Shown here: piece after piece, positions 8,160 through 16,280 of the stretch | Layout of the letters: each line of letters starts with the position of its first letter | How positions within the stretch are numbered: the first letter of the stretch is position 1 | Origin: Actinomycetes bacterium | GTDB taxonomy: Bacteria; Planctomycetota; Phycisphaerae; JAACET01 | Assembly (NCBI GenBank): GCA_030614915.1 | Contig: JAUXAG010000023.1 | Location: 1 to 36,760 of the forward strand | Direction: 5' to 3' | Length of the DNA: 36,760 nt | Position numbers and translations under genes: made by a program | Notes under the pieces: generated by a model | Database searches by the model: none | Seen by the model: only the letters and a program-made list of their open reading frames with translations | What the model was told of the DNA's origin: nothing

Positions 8160-8969
8160 TTAGCTTTCCTCGTTGAAGGCACGGATTTCTTCGTCGGTGA
8201 GGATATTCACAGGCTGCAGATGCATACCTCCGTCTACTGCGATGTCGGCGCCAGTTACATAGGAACTCATTACCTCGGACAGTAGAAAGGCAACGGCGCT
8301 GCCTACCTCGACGGGCTTGCCAAAGCGGCGCATCGGAATATATTTATCTCGGAAGAGTTCAGTTTTGGCCCTGTCTATCCGGTCCCAGGACGTCAGCCGT
8401 GTTACATAATGACCGGGTGTAACCATATTGACGCGAATCCCAAACGGGGCCAGTTCCGCGGCCAGGTTTTGCAGCAGGGCCTCGAGCCCAAACTTGGAAA
8501 CACGATACGCGGTTTCGGTGTAACCCACGGTGTACTTGCAGGTTGAGCTGATGATAACAATACCGCCGCCTTTGCCTCGCTTAATCATGTGCCGGGATAC
8601 GGTTTGACAGGCCCACATCGCACCAGTCAGATTTGTGTTCAGCGTGTTGTACCAGGATTCCGAATCAATTTTTGTAACCGGCTGATGCCAAGCCCAAGCG
8701 GCGTTGTTAACATAGAAATCCAGGTGCCCTAATTCTTCTATCGCTTCTTTTACCATGCCGACGGCCTGGGTTTGCTTACTCACATCGGCATGAATTGCTA
8801 CAACCTTTGTTCCATAACGGCGAAGCTCCTGTATAGCCTGAGGGTCTGGATTCCGGCTGGCAATAGCCAGATTGACTCCTTCCTGGGCCAACACCGTGGC
8901 AATTCCCTTTCCAATCCCGCTACTACCACCAGTAATAAGTAGGTTCTTGTCTTTAAGTCCCAGATCCAC
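8160..8969 (-). CDS. SDR family NAD(P)-dependent oxidoreductase
   Basis: A 269-residue classical short-chain dehydrogenase/reductase. The cofactor motif TGGSSGIG sits at residues 13-20, NNAA at 88-91, the active-site Ser in IIISSTCK near 141, and the catalytic Tyr155 and Lys159 in YRVSK. The C-terminal region VTPGHYVTRL and VTGADIAVDGGMHL is typical of 3-ketoacyl-ACP-reductase-like or sugar/polyol dehydrogenases. Residues after TGG, with SRN at the end of the second beta-strand, suggest that NADPH is possible, but the cofactor is not certain. It lies 30 bases after the isomerase-like gene and two bases before the truncated Ldh_2 frame, so it is part of the same operon. In this context it probably oxidises a sugar or sugar alcohol intermediate. 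Confidence 0.9.
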   Translation of the reverse strand: MDLGLKDKNLLITGGSSGIGKGIATVLAQEGVNLAIASRNPDPQAIQELRRYGTKVVAIHADVSKQTQAVGMVKEAIEELGHLDFYVNNAAWAWHQPVTKIDSESWYNTLNTNLTGAMWACQTVSRHMIKRGKGGGIVIISSTCKYTVGYTETAYRVSKFGLEALLQNLAAELAPFGIRVNMVTPGHYVTRLTSWDRIDRAKTELFRDKYIPMRRFGKPVEVGSAVAFLLSEVMSSYVTGADIAVDGGMHLQPVNILTDEEIRAFNEES

Positions 8970-8999
8970 GAGCGCTAAGCTCCTTTAAAAGGTTTAATT

Positions 9000-9881
9000 T
9001 TAGCTTTGTCCGGAAAGCAGGGACTGAATACTGTCCCAACTTATCTTTGCTGCTTCGAGCATGTCTTTTTTCAAGACGTTCTTCCAATAGAAGAACGATT
9101 CGAATTCGACAGAATAAAACCCGGAATAGTCGATGTCCTTCATGGCCGAAAAAAAACCCGGCCAATCGACTTGGCCTTCGCCCAGTACGGGGAAGATGAA
9201 CGTTTCACCATCCTGTCCGGGCAGGCCGATTGAATCTTTCAAATGAGCATGCCGGATCTTCCTGCCCCACTGTTTGATCACCCAAGGAATATCGTTCCGC
9301 AGTAGGTTGCCATGCGACGGGTCCATGTTAATTGCCAAGTACTCGGAATCGTAGCGGATGAACAAAGGAAGGGTGCTGTAGTAATCATGGGCCAGCATCC
9401 CCCAGACTCCCTCGACGGCCAGATAAACCTTGTGGGCTTCTGCCGTGGCTATGATTTTGTCGAAAGCATCAAATATCATCTCCCAAGCGGCACCTTCCGA
9501 CATTTCCTGAGGAACTTTCACGTGGTTCGGCATCCAGCGCTGGGGGCCAGTACTGACATTGACTGTGTTCACCCCGATGTCGGCTGCGGCCTGTATACAC
9601 TCCTGCGTCAACTTAATATTATCCTCCCTAGCGTTGTCATCCTTGACCACATAGTCAAGGGCAACAAAAATCTCGCTGACCTCCATTTCGAAGTCGGAAG
9701 GCACATCAACTAGCCTCTTCAGTTCGGCCGGGGACATTTCGCGCGGTTTAAAGTGATGCCTGCTCCACTCTACCCCTTCGTAGCCTATGGCCGAAAGCTC
9801 CCGACAGATATGCTCCGGCTGCCAATGCTCAAAACCCTCGCGAGGCAAGAACGCGAATTTGAGATCACTCTTTTTAGCCAT
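9000..9881 (-). CDS. Sugar phosphate isomerase/epimerase, AP-endonuclease-2 TIM barrel
   Basis: A 293-residue TIM-barrel protein of the same superfamily as the gene at 4960-5808 but clearly divergent from it. It opens LKFAFLPREGFEHW and has IGYEGVEWSRHHF in the second strand region. The metal ligands are expected at Glu of LAVEGVWG, Asp and His of INMDPSHGNLL, His of RHAHLKDS and Glu of YSVEFESF. It is the first gene of the minus-strand catabolic operon (isomerase, SDR, Ldh_2 fragment, NHL, amidohydrolase), with a 336-base divergent regulatory gap upstream. ATG 9881 gives a normal family length. The natural substrate, such as a keto-inositol, keto-uronate or rare hexose, cannot be told from the sequence. 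Confidence 0.87.
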   Translation of the reverse strand: MAKKSDLKFAFLPREGFEHWQPEHICRELSAIGYEGVEWSRHHFKPREMSPAELKRLVDVPSDFEMEVSEIFVALDYVVKDDNAREDNIKLTQECIQAAADIGVNTVNVSTGPQRWMPNHVKVPQEMSEGAAWEMIFDAFDKIIATAEAHKVYLAVEGVWGMLAHDYYSTLPLFIRYDSEYLAINMDPSHGNLLRNDIPWVIKQWGRKIRHAHLKDSIGLPGQDGETFIFPVLGEGQVDWPGFFSAMKDIDYSGFYSVEFESFFYWKNVLKKDMLEAAKISWDSIQSLLSGQS

Positions 9882-9940
9882 ACCTTAATCCCAGTGAACG
9901 AACGGTCTTGTAACCAACAAGATAACTTCTGATGTTTACC

Positions 9941-9981
9941 CAATACATATCAAAAACAAAATGTATCCTAATTATGTATTG
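9941..9981. promoter_or_regulatory. Inverted repeat in divergent promoter gap, candidate operator
   Basis: CAATACAT at 9941-9948 and ATGTATTG at 9974-9981 form a perfect 8-bp inverted repeat, with another ATGTAT at 9961-9966 between them. The stretch is AT-rich compared with its surroundings and starts 60 bases upstream of the isomerase-operon start. It lies in the 336-base gap (9882-10217) that separates the divergent operon and aldo/keto reductase gene. A regulator site or promoter is the natural reading, but no partner regulator is present. Nothing else was recognised in this gap. Confidence 0.3.
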
Positions 9982-10217
9982 TATGCAGCCGAAGTCATGG
10001 CTGCAAGCCAAATCTAGGAGCCTGTAATGTTTTCCCCTCTTTGAGCTGTTTACCACCTGTAACCATGACACGCGGCCGTTCTGCGGGAAAATACGAAGGC
10101 AGATTTGACAGAGTCTCGAAGGCGGCATAGAATGTAAGGCCTGTCTTGTGGAGCTGATGGCCATCAAAGTCAGATTGAAAATGACGGATTTCCTACGTTA
10201 AGAAGGGACTGGAACAA

Positions 10218-11378
10218 GTGAACATTGTACCGACGCCTAATACCGAACCGCTTGCTCGTAACGAACAGACCATGCGTTACCGGCCCATGGGCAAAACGGG
10301 CCTGATGGTTTCTGCTTTGTCGATGGGCTGTATGCGTTTGACGGAAGATCAGGATCACAACGACAAGCTGATATCGACAGCTCTTGACATGGGGATCAAC
10401 TATTTTGAGACAGCCCGGGGTTACTGCGGTGGCAGCTGCCAGGACTACACTGCCCCAGGGATCAAGACCAGAGATAAGGGCATCATTGTCTCGGGCAAAG
10501 CCGGCGCCGACGTCACGTCGTATTCGTTTTTCAAAGAGATCGAACGGCAACTGGATATTCTGGGCTTGACCCATTTCAAGTTCTTCCAAGTGGGCTGGTT
10601 CGCTTGGCCGAGCATACCCTATCTCCTCAGACGCGGCGGAGTATTGCAGGCGATTAACAAGGCCAAGGATGAAGGTATGATTCAGTATGTTGGCTTTACC
10701 TCGCATGACACGCCGGAGAATTGTATTCGCATTATGGAGACCGGCCTCTTTGATAGCGTCATTCTGCCTTATAATATGCTATATCGCGGCTACGAGAGGT
10801 CCATAACGCGGGCCGGTGAATTGGGTATCGGCGTGGTGGCTATGTGCCCGGTGGGCGGCGGGGCTCTGGCTTACGATTCCCATGAATTGAAAGAAGCTTT
10901 GAATATGGATATGCCCACGGCCGCGATGGCTCTACGCTTTGTGCTGTCTAATCCGGACGTGAGCACAGCCTGTTCGGGCATGACCAAGGTTGAGTTTATC
11001 AACCAGAATGCTCAGACAGTTAAGGAGTTCGATCCCGAAAAGAGTGATATCCGCGAGTTGATGTGCGAGGGTGTGGATCGGATGCGTCTGGCGGTCGGAG
11101 AAAAGATCTGTACCAACTGCGGTTACTGCATGCCCTGCCCGCAGGGGGTAAACATACCTCACCACATGGAATTGTACCGAAACTGGAAGTGCTTTGGCCT
11201 GAATGCTGACCCGGATAGTTGGCCGGGCAACTGGGTCGTCAACGCCATGGCTTTTCTGGGCCCTGAACAAAAGGCCACTAACTGTAATCAGTGCGGAGAT
11301 TGCGAAAAGAAGTGCCCGAACGAACTGCCCATAAGGGATAGCCTGGCTAAATTGGTTCAGAATCACTCAAACGGGTAG
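10218..11378 (+). CDS. Aldo/keto reductase with C-terminal two-cluster ferredoxin domain
   Basis: A 386-residue fusion of an aldo/keto reductase barrel (about residues 18-290) with a C-terminal 4Fe-4S domain. The barrel starts MRYRPMGKTGLMVSALSMG and has NYFETARGYCGG (the usual D-T-A...Y region) and IIVSGKAG carrying the active Lys. The ferredoxin part carries two cysteine sets: C298, C301, C304 and C307 (CTNCGYCMPC) and C356, C359, C362 and C366 (CNQCGDCEKKC), each ending in Cys-Pro. The position that is normally the catalytic His reads FFQVGWFAWP here, so the His appears to be missing. GTG 10218 is supported by AAGGGA at 10203-10208; an ATG at 10272 would give the more usual MRYRP start. 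It may use ferredoxin electrons or have a non-reductase role. It stands alone opposite the sugar operon. Confidence 0.88.
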   Translation: MNIVPTPNTEPLARNEQTMRYRPMGKTGLMVSALSMGCMRLTEDQDHNDKLISTALDMGINYFETARGYCGGSCQDYTAPGIKTRDKGIIVSGKAGADVTSYSFFKEIERQLDILGLTHFKFFQVGWFAWPSIPYLLRRGGVLQAINKAKDEGMIQYVGFTSHDTPENCIRIMETGLFDSVILPYNMLYRGYERSITRAGELGIGVVAMCPVGGGALAYDSHELKEALNMDMPTAAMALRFVLSNPDVSTACSGMTKVEFINQNAQTVKEFDPEKSDIRELMCEGVDRMRLAVGEKICTNCGYCMPCPQGVNIPHHMELYRNWKCFGLNADPDSWPGNWVVNAMAFLGPEQKATNCNQCGDCEKKCPNELPIRDSLAKLVQNHSNG

Positions 11379-11480
11379 TCTCGGTAATGGACCTCTAGCT
11401 CACGAGGCTATCGGCTTTAAAAACTGCTCATTTTCTCAATTTAGAGTGAAAAGGGCTTGTGGAAGTGCTCAGCGGGACAA

Positions 11481-11567
11481 CGGAGAGGGGGGGATTCGAA
11501 CCCCCGGTGCGCTCTCACGCACACACCCTTTCCAAGGGTGCACCTTAAGCCGCTCGGACACCTCTCC
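11481..11567 (-). tRNA. tRNA-Ser (anticodon GGA)
   Basis: On the minus strand the sequence folds as a class II tRNA. A 7-bp acceptor stem GGAGAGG/CCTCTCC joins 11561-11567 and 11482-11488, with G at 11481 as discriminator. The anticodon arm is CACCC-loop-GGGTG with loop TTGGAAA at 11529-11535, giving anticodon GGA at 11531-11533. A long variable arm follows (GTGCGTGAGAGCGCAC), then a T arm GGGGG-TTCGAAT-CCCCC. The long variable arm and GGA anticodon identify tRNA-Ser reading UCC/UCU. The CCA end is not encoded. Confidence 0.96.
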
Positions 11568-11630
11568 AATATCCAGCCCGGCTATGATTGCGGATTTGGC
11601 TTGCAAAGTCAACGATCAGCCGGGCCTTCA

Positions 11631-12347
11631 CTACGGGGGCGGCTTACACACCTTGCAGGGTGTGAATCCCCGCTTCTTGGCCTGGGTCAGGCTGATGGGG
11701 ATTTTGGACTTGGCCAGGAATTGGCACTGGGCCCGATGGTACTTCTTGCCCGACTTGGTTATGTAAACCGTTGTTATTCCGGGCAGCGTTGTTGCCGGAG
11801 TTACCGGCAGCAACTTGCTCCACAGCCCCTTGCCCGCTTGCTGGGCCCGGCGTTGATAAATCTCAAACAGCTTCTGTTCGTCGGCCAAAGCTATCCGGTC
11901 CATCCGGCTGTAGCCCTGCCTGATTAATTCCAGGTTCACATACAAGCCGTCGGGAACCCTGAAGACCTTGACCGGGCTGAGCTCAGCTGCGCCCGATCTG
12001 GCCCCCAGCACATAAACCCGCTCACCGCCGAGCAGATTACCCAGAAACTCCAGCGCCCGAGACTCATAGCCAGACCCGGCCGCTTCATCTGACTCGACCG
12101 CGGCCCCAGCCACACCGATCAGCTTGACCGTCTGCTGTCTTTGACCCTGCCTTATCAGAATCCTGTCCGGGCCCAGCACACTCGCCACGTCCCAGATGGT
12201 AAGGTCGGAAAAGTCCCGCCGTGGATAACCCGGCGCCGCGGTAATGGACCGAGCAACCGGAGCAGCCCAATCGGCTGCTATAGTAACCATCGCCAGGGCC
12301 AACAGGCACATTCCGGCCGCAGCCCACATTCGTCTGCTGGATTTCAT
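11631..12347 (-). CDS. Secreted thermonuclease-like (SNase fold) protein, probably without catalytic residues
   Basis: A 238-residue exported protein with an N-terminal hydrophobic signal segment (MCLLALAMVTIAADWAAPVA). The middle resembles the staphylococcal nuclease OB-fold: RILIRQGQRQQTVKLIGVAG, then GYESRALEFLGNLLGGERVYVLG, then LYVNLELIRQGYSRMD and the closing helix LFEIYQRRAQQAGKGLWS. The loop that normally reads R-L-x-G-I-D-A-P-E is VKLIGVAGAA, and the 'D-x-Y-G-R' Arg is not obvious, so the Ca2+/Arg active site looks lost. A short C-terminal module has KYHRAQCQFLAKSK and FTPCKVCKPP, the Ada-like His/Cys zinc-knuckle seen at the end of many bacterial SNase-like proteins. It lies between tRNA-Ser and the DegT gene, 30 bases after DegT ends, with AAGGAG upstream. 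Confidence 0.8.
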   Translation of the reverse strand: MKSSRRMWAAAGMCLLALAMVTIAADWAAPVARSITAAPGYPRRDFSDLTIWDVASVLGPDRILIRQGQRQQTVKLIGVAGAAVESDEAAGSGYESRALEFLGNLLGGERVYVLGARSGAAELSPVKVFRVPDGLYVNLELIRQGYSRMDRIALADEQKLFEIYQRRAQQAGKGLWSKLLPVTPATTLPGITTVYITKSGKKYHRAQCQFLAKSKIPISLTQAKKRGFTPCKVCKPPP

Positions 12348-12377
12348 GGCTCAACTGCTCCTTTCTCCTGTCTTGAA

Positions 12378-13484
12378 CTATCCGGCCACAGCCTCCAGAA
12401 CCCGCTCAATCACCAGGTCCTTCTGCTCAGCCGTCAGCTCCGGATAAATCGGCAAGGCCAAGACCTCCTTGGCAGCCGTTTCCGCCTGGGGGAAATCCCC
12501 CTGCTTATATCCGAGCTGCCTAAAGCACTCCTGCATGTGCAGAGCCACCGGATAATAAATCATATAGCCCACTCCGTTCTGCCGCAGATACTTGGCCAGC
12601 TCGTCTCGACGCGGTACGCGGATCACGTAGTGGTTGTAAACGCAGACGTTCTCTTTGGCCACTATGGGCCTGGTGATCTGCTCACAGGCGGCAAAAGCCC
12701 CATCGTAATAGGCCGCGTTCTTCTGCCTTTGACTGCTCCACTTATCCAGATGCCCGAGCTTAGCCAGGAGAACGGCCGCCTGCAGCGCATCCAGGCGAAA
12801 GTTGCCACCAACCAGACGGTGCTCATAGGTGCTCTCGTCGCCGTGATTGCGCATCAGCCGCAGCGTGTGGGCCAACTGTTCATCATTGGTAACGATCATT
12901 CCCGCATCACCGGCAGCGCCGAGGTTCTTGGTGGGATAGAAGGAAAAACAACCACAGCTGCCCATGCTGCCGGCCCGCTGGCCCTTGTAGGTAGCCCCGA
13001 TGGATTGGGCCGCGTCTTCAATCACCGCCAGCTTTGCCTCCTGGGCCAGGGCCAGGATCGGCTCCATGTGAGCCATCTGCCCGAACAGGTGCACCGGGAG
13101 AATGGCCTTGGTCTTTTTGCTGAGGGTCTTGGGGATTTTAGCCGGGTCTATGTTGTAGGTAGCCGGATCGATGTCCACAAAGACCGGGCGGGCTCCGGCC
13201 CGCACGATACAGCCGGCCGAGGCAAAAAAAGTAAAAGGCGTAGTGATTACCTCGTCGCCTGAGCCGATTTTCAGGCTCATCAAGGTATTGAGAATCGCAT
13301 CGGTGCCGCTGCTGGCCCCCACTGCGTACTTACAGCCGCAGTAGTCGGCAATGGCCTTTTCCAATTGCTCCACCTTGGGCCCGCCTATGCAGACCTGGCT
13401 GTCCAGCACTTGGTTTACTGCTGAGAGAACTTGCTGCTTAACACTTGCGTACTGCGGTTTCAAATCCAAAAACGGTACATCCAT
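12378..13484 (-). CDS. DegT/DnrJ/EryC1/StrS family PLP-dependent sugar aminotransferase
   Basis: A 368-residue PLP enzyme that would transaminate a nucleotide-linked keto sugar for surface glycan synthesis. The start motif MDVPFLDLKPQY is typical; SSGTDAILNTL holds the cofactor phosphate, VIEDAAQSIGA contains the PLP-stacking Asp157, and FSFYPTKNLGAAGDAG carries the Schiff-base Lys186. RNHGDESTYEHRLVGGNFRLDALQAA is spread over the substrate-binding region. The frame continues to 13511, but ATG 13484 has an AAAGGA ribosome-binding site at the right spacing, so it was chosen. It is likely the first gene of a short transcript with the SNase-like gene. The upstream side is occupied by hairpin repeats. 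Possible products include UDP-linked amino sugars. Confidence 0.93.
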   Translation of the reverse strand: MDVPFLDLKPQYASVKQQVLSAVNQVLDSQVCIGGPKVEQLEKAIADYCGCKYAVGASSGTDAILNTLMSLKIGSGDEVITTPFTFFASAGCIVRAGARPVFVDIDPATYNIDPAKIPKTLSKKTKAILPVHLFGQMAHMEPILALAQEAKLAVIEDAAQSIGATYKGQRAGSMGSCGCFSFYPTKNLGAAGDAGMIVTNDEQLAHTLRLMRNHGDESTYEHRLVGGNFRLDALQAAVLLAKLGHLDKWSSQRQKNAAYYDGAFAACEQITRPIVAKENVCVYNHYVIRVPRRDELAKYLRQNGVGYMIYYPVALHMQECFRQLGYKQGDFPQAETAAKEVLALPIYPELTAEQKDLVIERVLEAVAG

Positions 13485-13621
13485 TTGAGTCCTTTCCTGC
13501 ACTTTAGCCACGCTGACAACTCCGCCGACACATCATAACCAAACGACTCCCCAAAATCAGCCAAAAAACCATGGCCCCCCGGAACATTCGATACTGTCGA
13601 AGGCGATTAGGAAGGCCGAAT

Positions 13622-13805
13622 GGGTGCATTAAGGTTCTGTGGACATCATGGTCTAAGCTAAGAAACCCCCGGTAAAACCGGGGGCTAAATACTAAAGAAA
13701 CCCCCAGGATAAACCTGGGGGCTAAACAAAGGACTTGGCATCCTGATTCGGCGACACGAAGTGTCCTTCCCGTAGGGACCTGTGGTTGGAAACCTTAATG
13801 CACCC
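13622..13805. repeat. 184-bp composite repeat with 15-bp terminal inverted repeats and two CCCCC-GG hairpins
   Basis: The segment begins GGGTGCATTAAGGTT (13622-13636) and ends AACCTTAATGCACCC (13791-13805), a perfect 15-bp inverted repeat. Inside are two GC-rich hairpins: arms CCCCCGGT/ACCGGGGG at 13666-13684 and arms CCCCCAGG/CCTGGGGG at 13701-13721, each preceded by GAAA and followed by CTAAA. Next comes a second repeat type (13743-13802) with hairpins GACAC-GAA-GTGTC and TCCC-GTA-GGGA, ending GTGGTTGGAAACCTTAATG, also found at 32122-32183. The unit carries no reading frame. It occupies most of the 426-base gap between the DUF4838 and DegT genes (13485-13910); nothing was recognised in the rest. 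Confidence 0.8.
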
Positions 13806-13910
13806 CAATAGGATGGTTGTTGAGGGGTGTATGGTCGGTTTGGAGTAGGATGCAGGGCTGGCAGGGCGTTTTGGGCTCTTTGCTGCGGGGAAGAAACTAT
13901 CGCTGGGCGG

Positions 13911-16016
13911 CTATCTGCGTCTGGTTCGTAAAAGAAGCAATCCGCCGATCAGCATCAGGGCTAGGGTGGCTGGCTCGGGGGTGATAGTAAGTTGGCCATA
14001 GGCCGTATCGAAAAGGCCAGTGGTATCCGTCAGTTTCAAACTGATGTTGTAAGGACCTCCCACGCCGAGGCCGAGGGATGTGAGCTGCGCGTAACTGAGA
14101 ACACACAATGCTTGCCCGCCTGCGTCTGTTTCGTAGACACCATTGTCGTCCAGGTCCCACAGGTAGGAGGCGATTTCGCTGTCATCGTTCAGGTCCATCG
14201 ACCAGGAGGCGTCCAAGGTAAGCGCTTCCCCTTCGTCGATGACATACGGGCCGCCCGGGTCAGCCCAAGGCGCACAAGGTGTGCCGGCTGGGTCAACAAC
14301 TGCCTCGGCCCTGCGCCAGGCATCGATTACGTCGGTGAAACGACCTCTCACCTCTGAGGATTCGGCCGCGGCCAGTGCCCAAGCATCATGAAGCTGCCCT
14401 CTGATGGTTGCTACGACCGGTGCTGTATATACGAGTTCTGGGCTCACCAGACCCCACCAGCCAGGGCCGTGAACCGTAGAGTCATCCAGGGCTTTGGCGC
14501 ATTCGAGGTAAAAGTCAAGCATCGGTTCGGAGGCATTTCCAAAAAGCTTTTGGCAGGCCGGCCGTAAAATCTGCTCAGCCGTAAGGTCCGGATTCCACAT
14601 GCCCTTGGACACAACATAGGCCAGCGGCCAGCGGATCGGCGCGTCCTCTATTACCTCAACTGAATAGCCCTCATAATACATATACCTGATGCCCTGATCT
14701 CTGTAAAACTGCAGATCCCGCAATGCCGCATCGCCCGGCACATAGGGGACATTTAGCCATCCGCCCCAGCTGGGCAGATAGTATTCGTAGATACCGCTGA
14801 CGTCTGCGTCAGACATCTGCCACTTCGCAAGGTTGGTCTTCCAGGGCCCCTTGGGGATGACACCATCCCATTGACAGGACGGATCGTCCAGCGAATGGAC
14901 ACCACAAGTGTTGTTAATCAGAAATACCTGCACACCCGGATCGGCCTTCTCGGCGGTCAGCGGCGGCGCCGCAGACGTCCCGGCGTAGGCTATGAAGGCA
15001 ACATCCTTATCAGGGTGAGTCGTACGCAAGCCGGCGACCACGATATTGGAAAAGGACACGGTCTGTGCGGCGGGATTGGCCCCCATTGCGCTGCAGGACG
15101 CGCACTCGCAGAACCCTGCGCCGTCATTCGCGCTCAGGCTGAACATTACCTGGGACGAGTCGGCGTTAAAATGGGCACGAGCAAGGTCGATGGCTCTGGC
15201 CTGAACCTCCGCATTGGAAAAGCATATCTGCCATGCCCCCGTAGACGTTCGCACACCGCCTATCAGGGAGTACCATTCGGGGTGGTCATTGAAGAACTGA
15301 GCCGGTGGGTACATCTGGTAGTAATTATGCGTAATATGAAACGGAGTGCCGCCATTACCCCAAGAAAGTCCATCAAAGTCGGGATGGCTAACGCCGCCGT
15401 AGGGGTGCTGAAAAAAGAAAGTTGAGCGCTTCTCGAAGGCAGGCGAGGTGTCGATGTTAATATTACTTACAACCAGATCGTCATAATGCGCCACAACATG
15501 CCAATCCGGATCCGGGCCATAAGGTTCGGTTCCCAGCTTCTCCAAAAACATGTCTATAGCGTGTCTTGTGCCGGAATAGGCCTGAGCGTCATTGCCTGCA
15601 ATCACAAGATCATTGCCGACTTGTTTCGCCACGACCCGTTCACCCCCCGGGTAGCTCTGGGGAATGTTGATGCCCACGGTTTGAGCTGCTTGCGGTCCGA
15701 CAAGAATGAGCGGGCCTTGTGGGCTTGTCGACAGGTCAACAACGGACAAAGTAACGCCTGTCATCCGGTTGATGTAATCTTGAAGCCTGTTTGCGTCGGC
15801 AATAGCGCCTGGCTCGTCATATGCGATTGTCATTTGCGCCTGATCGTTAATGACAACGTTGACATCCCCCGCTCGAACGACCTGTCCGGCAACAGTCAAA
15901 AACAAGACTTGAGAAAATGCCATTAAGAGCACTGATTGCATGGGTCGCGTTAGCTTCCAATGTCGGCGGCTTGGCATTGATACTTGTAATGGTTCAGGGT
16001 GGATTTTCTGAAGCAT
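13911..16016 (-). CDS. DUF4838 exported protein with PKD-like domain and PEP-CTERM sorting signal
   Basis: A 701-residue exported protein. The signal region is MQSVLLMAFSQVLFLTVAGQ with a likely cleavage site near VVRA. Residues about 55-190 form the alpha-glucuronidase-N-like fold seen before DUF4838 (ANRLQDYINRMTGV, GERVVAKQVGNDLVIAGND, GTRHAIDMFLEKLG). The DUF4838 core follows, with STFFFQHPYGG, HPEWYSL, VMFSLSANDGAGFCECASC and YEYYLPSWGGW. A PKD-like segment (ADPGGPYVIDEGEALTLDAS) precedes the sorting tail ending TPEPATLALMLIGG with a final TRRR. Members are predicted polysaccharide-active surface proteins, but the reaction is not established. AGGAGAGAG precedes ATG 16016. It is paralogous to the gene at 17466-19994. 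Confidence 0.92.
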   Translation of the reverse strand: MLQKIHPEPLQVSMPSRRHWKLTRPMQSVLLMAFSQVLFLTVAGQVVRAGDVNVVINDQAQMTIAYDEPGAIADANRLQDYINRMTGVTLSVVDLSTSPQGPLILVGPQAAQTVGINIPQSYPGGERVVAKQVGNDLVIAGNDAQAYSGTRHAIDMFLEKLGTEPYGPDPDWHVVAHYDDLVVSNINIDTSPAFEKRSTFFFQHPYGGVSHPDFDGLSWGNGGTPFHITHNYYQMYPPAQFFNDHPEWYSLIGGVRTSTGAWQICFSNAEVQARAIDLARAHFNADSSQVMFSLSANDGAGFCECASCSAMGANPAAQTVSFSNIVVAGLRTTHPDKDVAFIAYAGTSAAPPLTAEKADPGVQVFLINNTCGVHSLDDPSCQWDGVIPKGPWKTNLAKWQMSDADVSGIYEYYLPSWGGWLNVPYVPGDAALRDLQFYRDQGIRYMYYEGYSVEVIEDAPIRWPLAYVVSKGMWNPDLTAEQILRPACQKLFGNASEPMLDFYLECAKALDDSTVHGPGWWGLVSPELVYTAPVVATIRGQLHDAWALAAAESSEVRGRFTDVIDAWRRAEAVVDPAGTPCAPWADPGGPYVIDEGEALTLDASWSMDLNDDSEIASYLWDLDDNGVYETDAGGQALCVLSYAQLTSLGLGVGGPYNISLKLTDTTGLFDTAYGQLTITPEPATLALMLIGGLLLLRTRRR

Positions 16017-16055
16017 GGATTCTCTCTCCTAGGTAGCGATGTTGGGCACAACGTA

Positions 16056-16080
16056 TACGTGCAGTACGATTACGCACGTA
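16056..16080. promoter_or_regulatory. Inverted repeat upstream of the DUF4838 gene, possible operator
   Basis: TACGTGC at 16056-16062 and GCACGTA at 16074-16080 form a 7-bp inverted repeat spaced by 11 bases, about 40 bases before the DUF4838 start on the minus strand. A second CGTATACG palindrome lies directly beside it (16052-16059). The dyad fits a regulator-binding site, but it is short and could be chance. The rest of the 264-base gap shows nothing else. Confidence 0.25.
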
Positions 16081-16280
16081 ACAAATTCAAAGGAATCCGC
16101 CGATGTCAGTCCCGCCGAGGGTCAATGTTCCCAGGGCAAAGTTATCGGTAAAGCCGGCTGGCCGGTAGCAAACAACGACTGTGCAGGCCCGTAAAATACC
16201 TTCTGCCAATTTGACGATTCCAGGCTATAGGGCACTGGGCATTACGTTACCCCAGGAACTCAACAACAATAGCAGTACCG

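Noticed and set aside
12141-13262. Long plus-strand open frame of 373 codons opposite the DegT and SNase genes
   Set aside because: It is antisense to two genes with clear family motifs, and its translation is rich in His, Gln, Arg and Gly without any domain.
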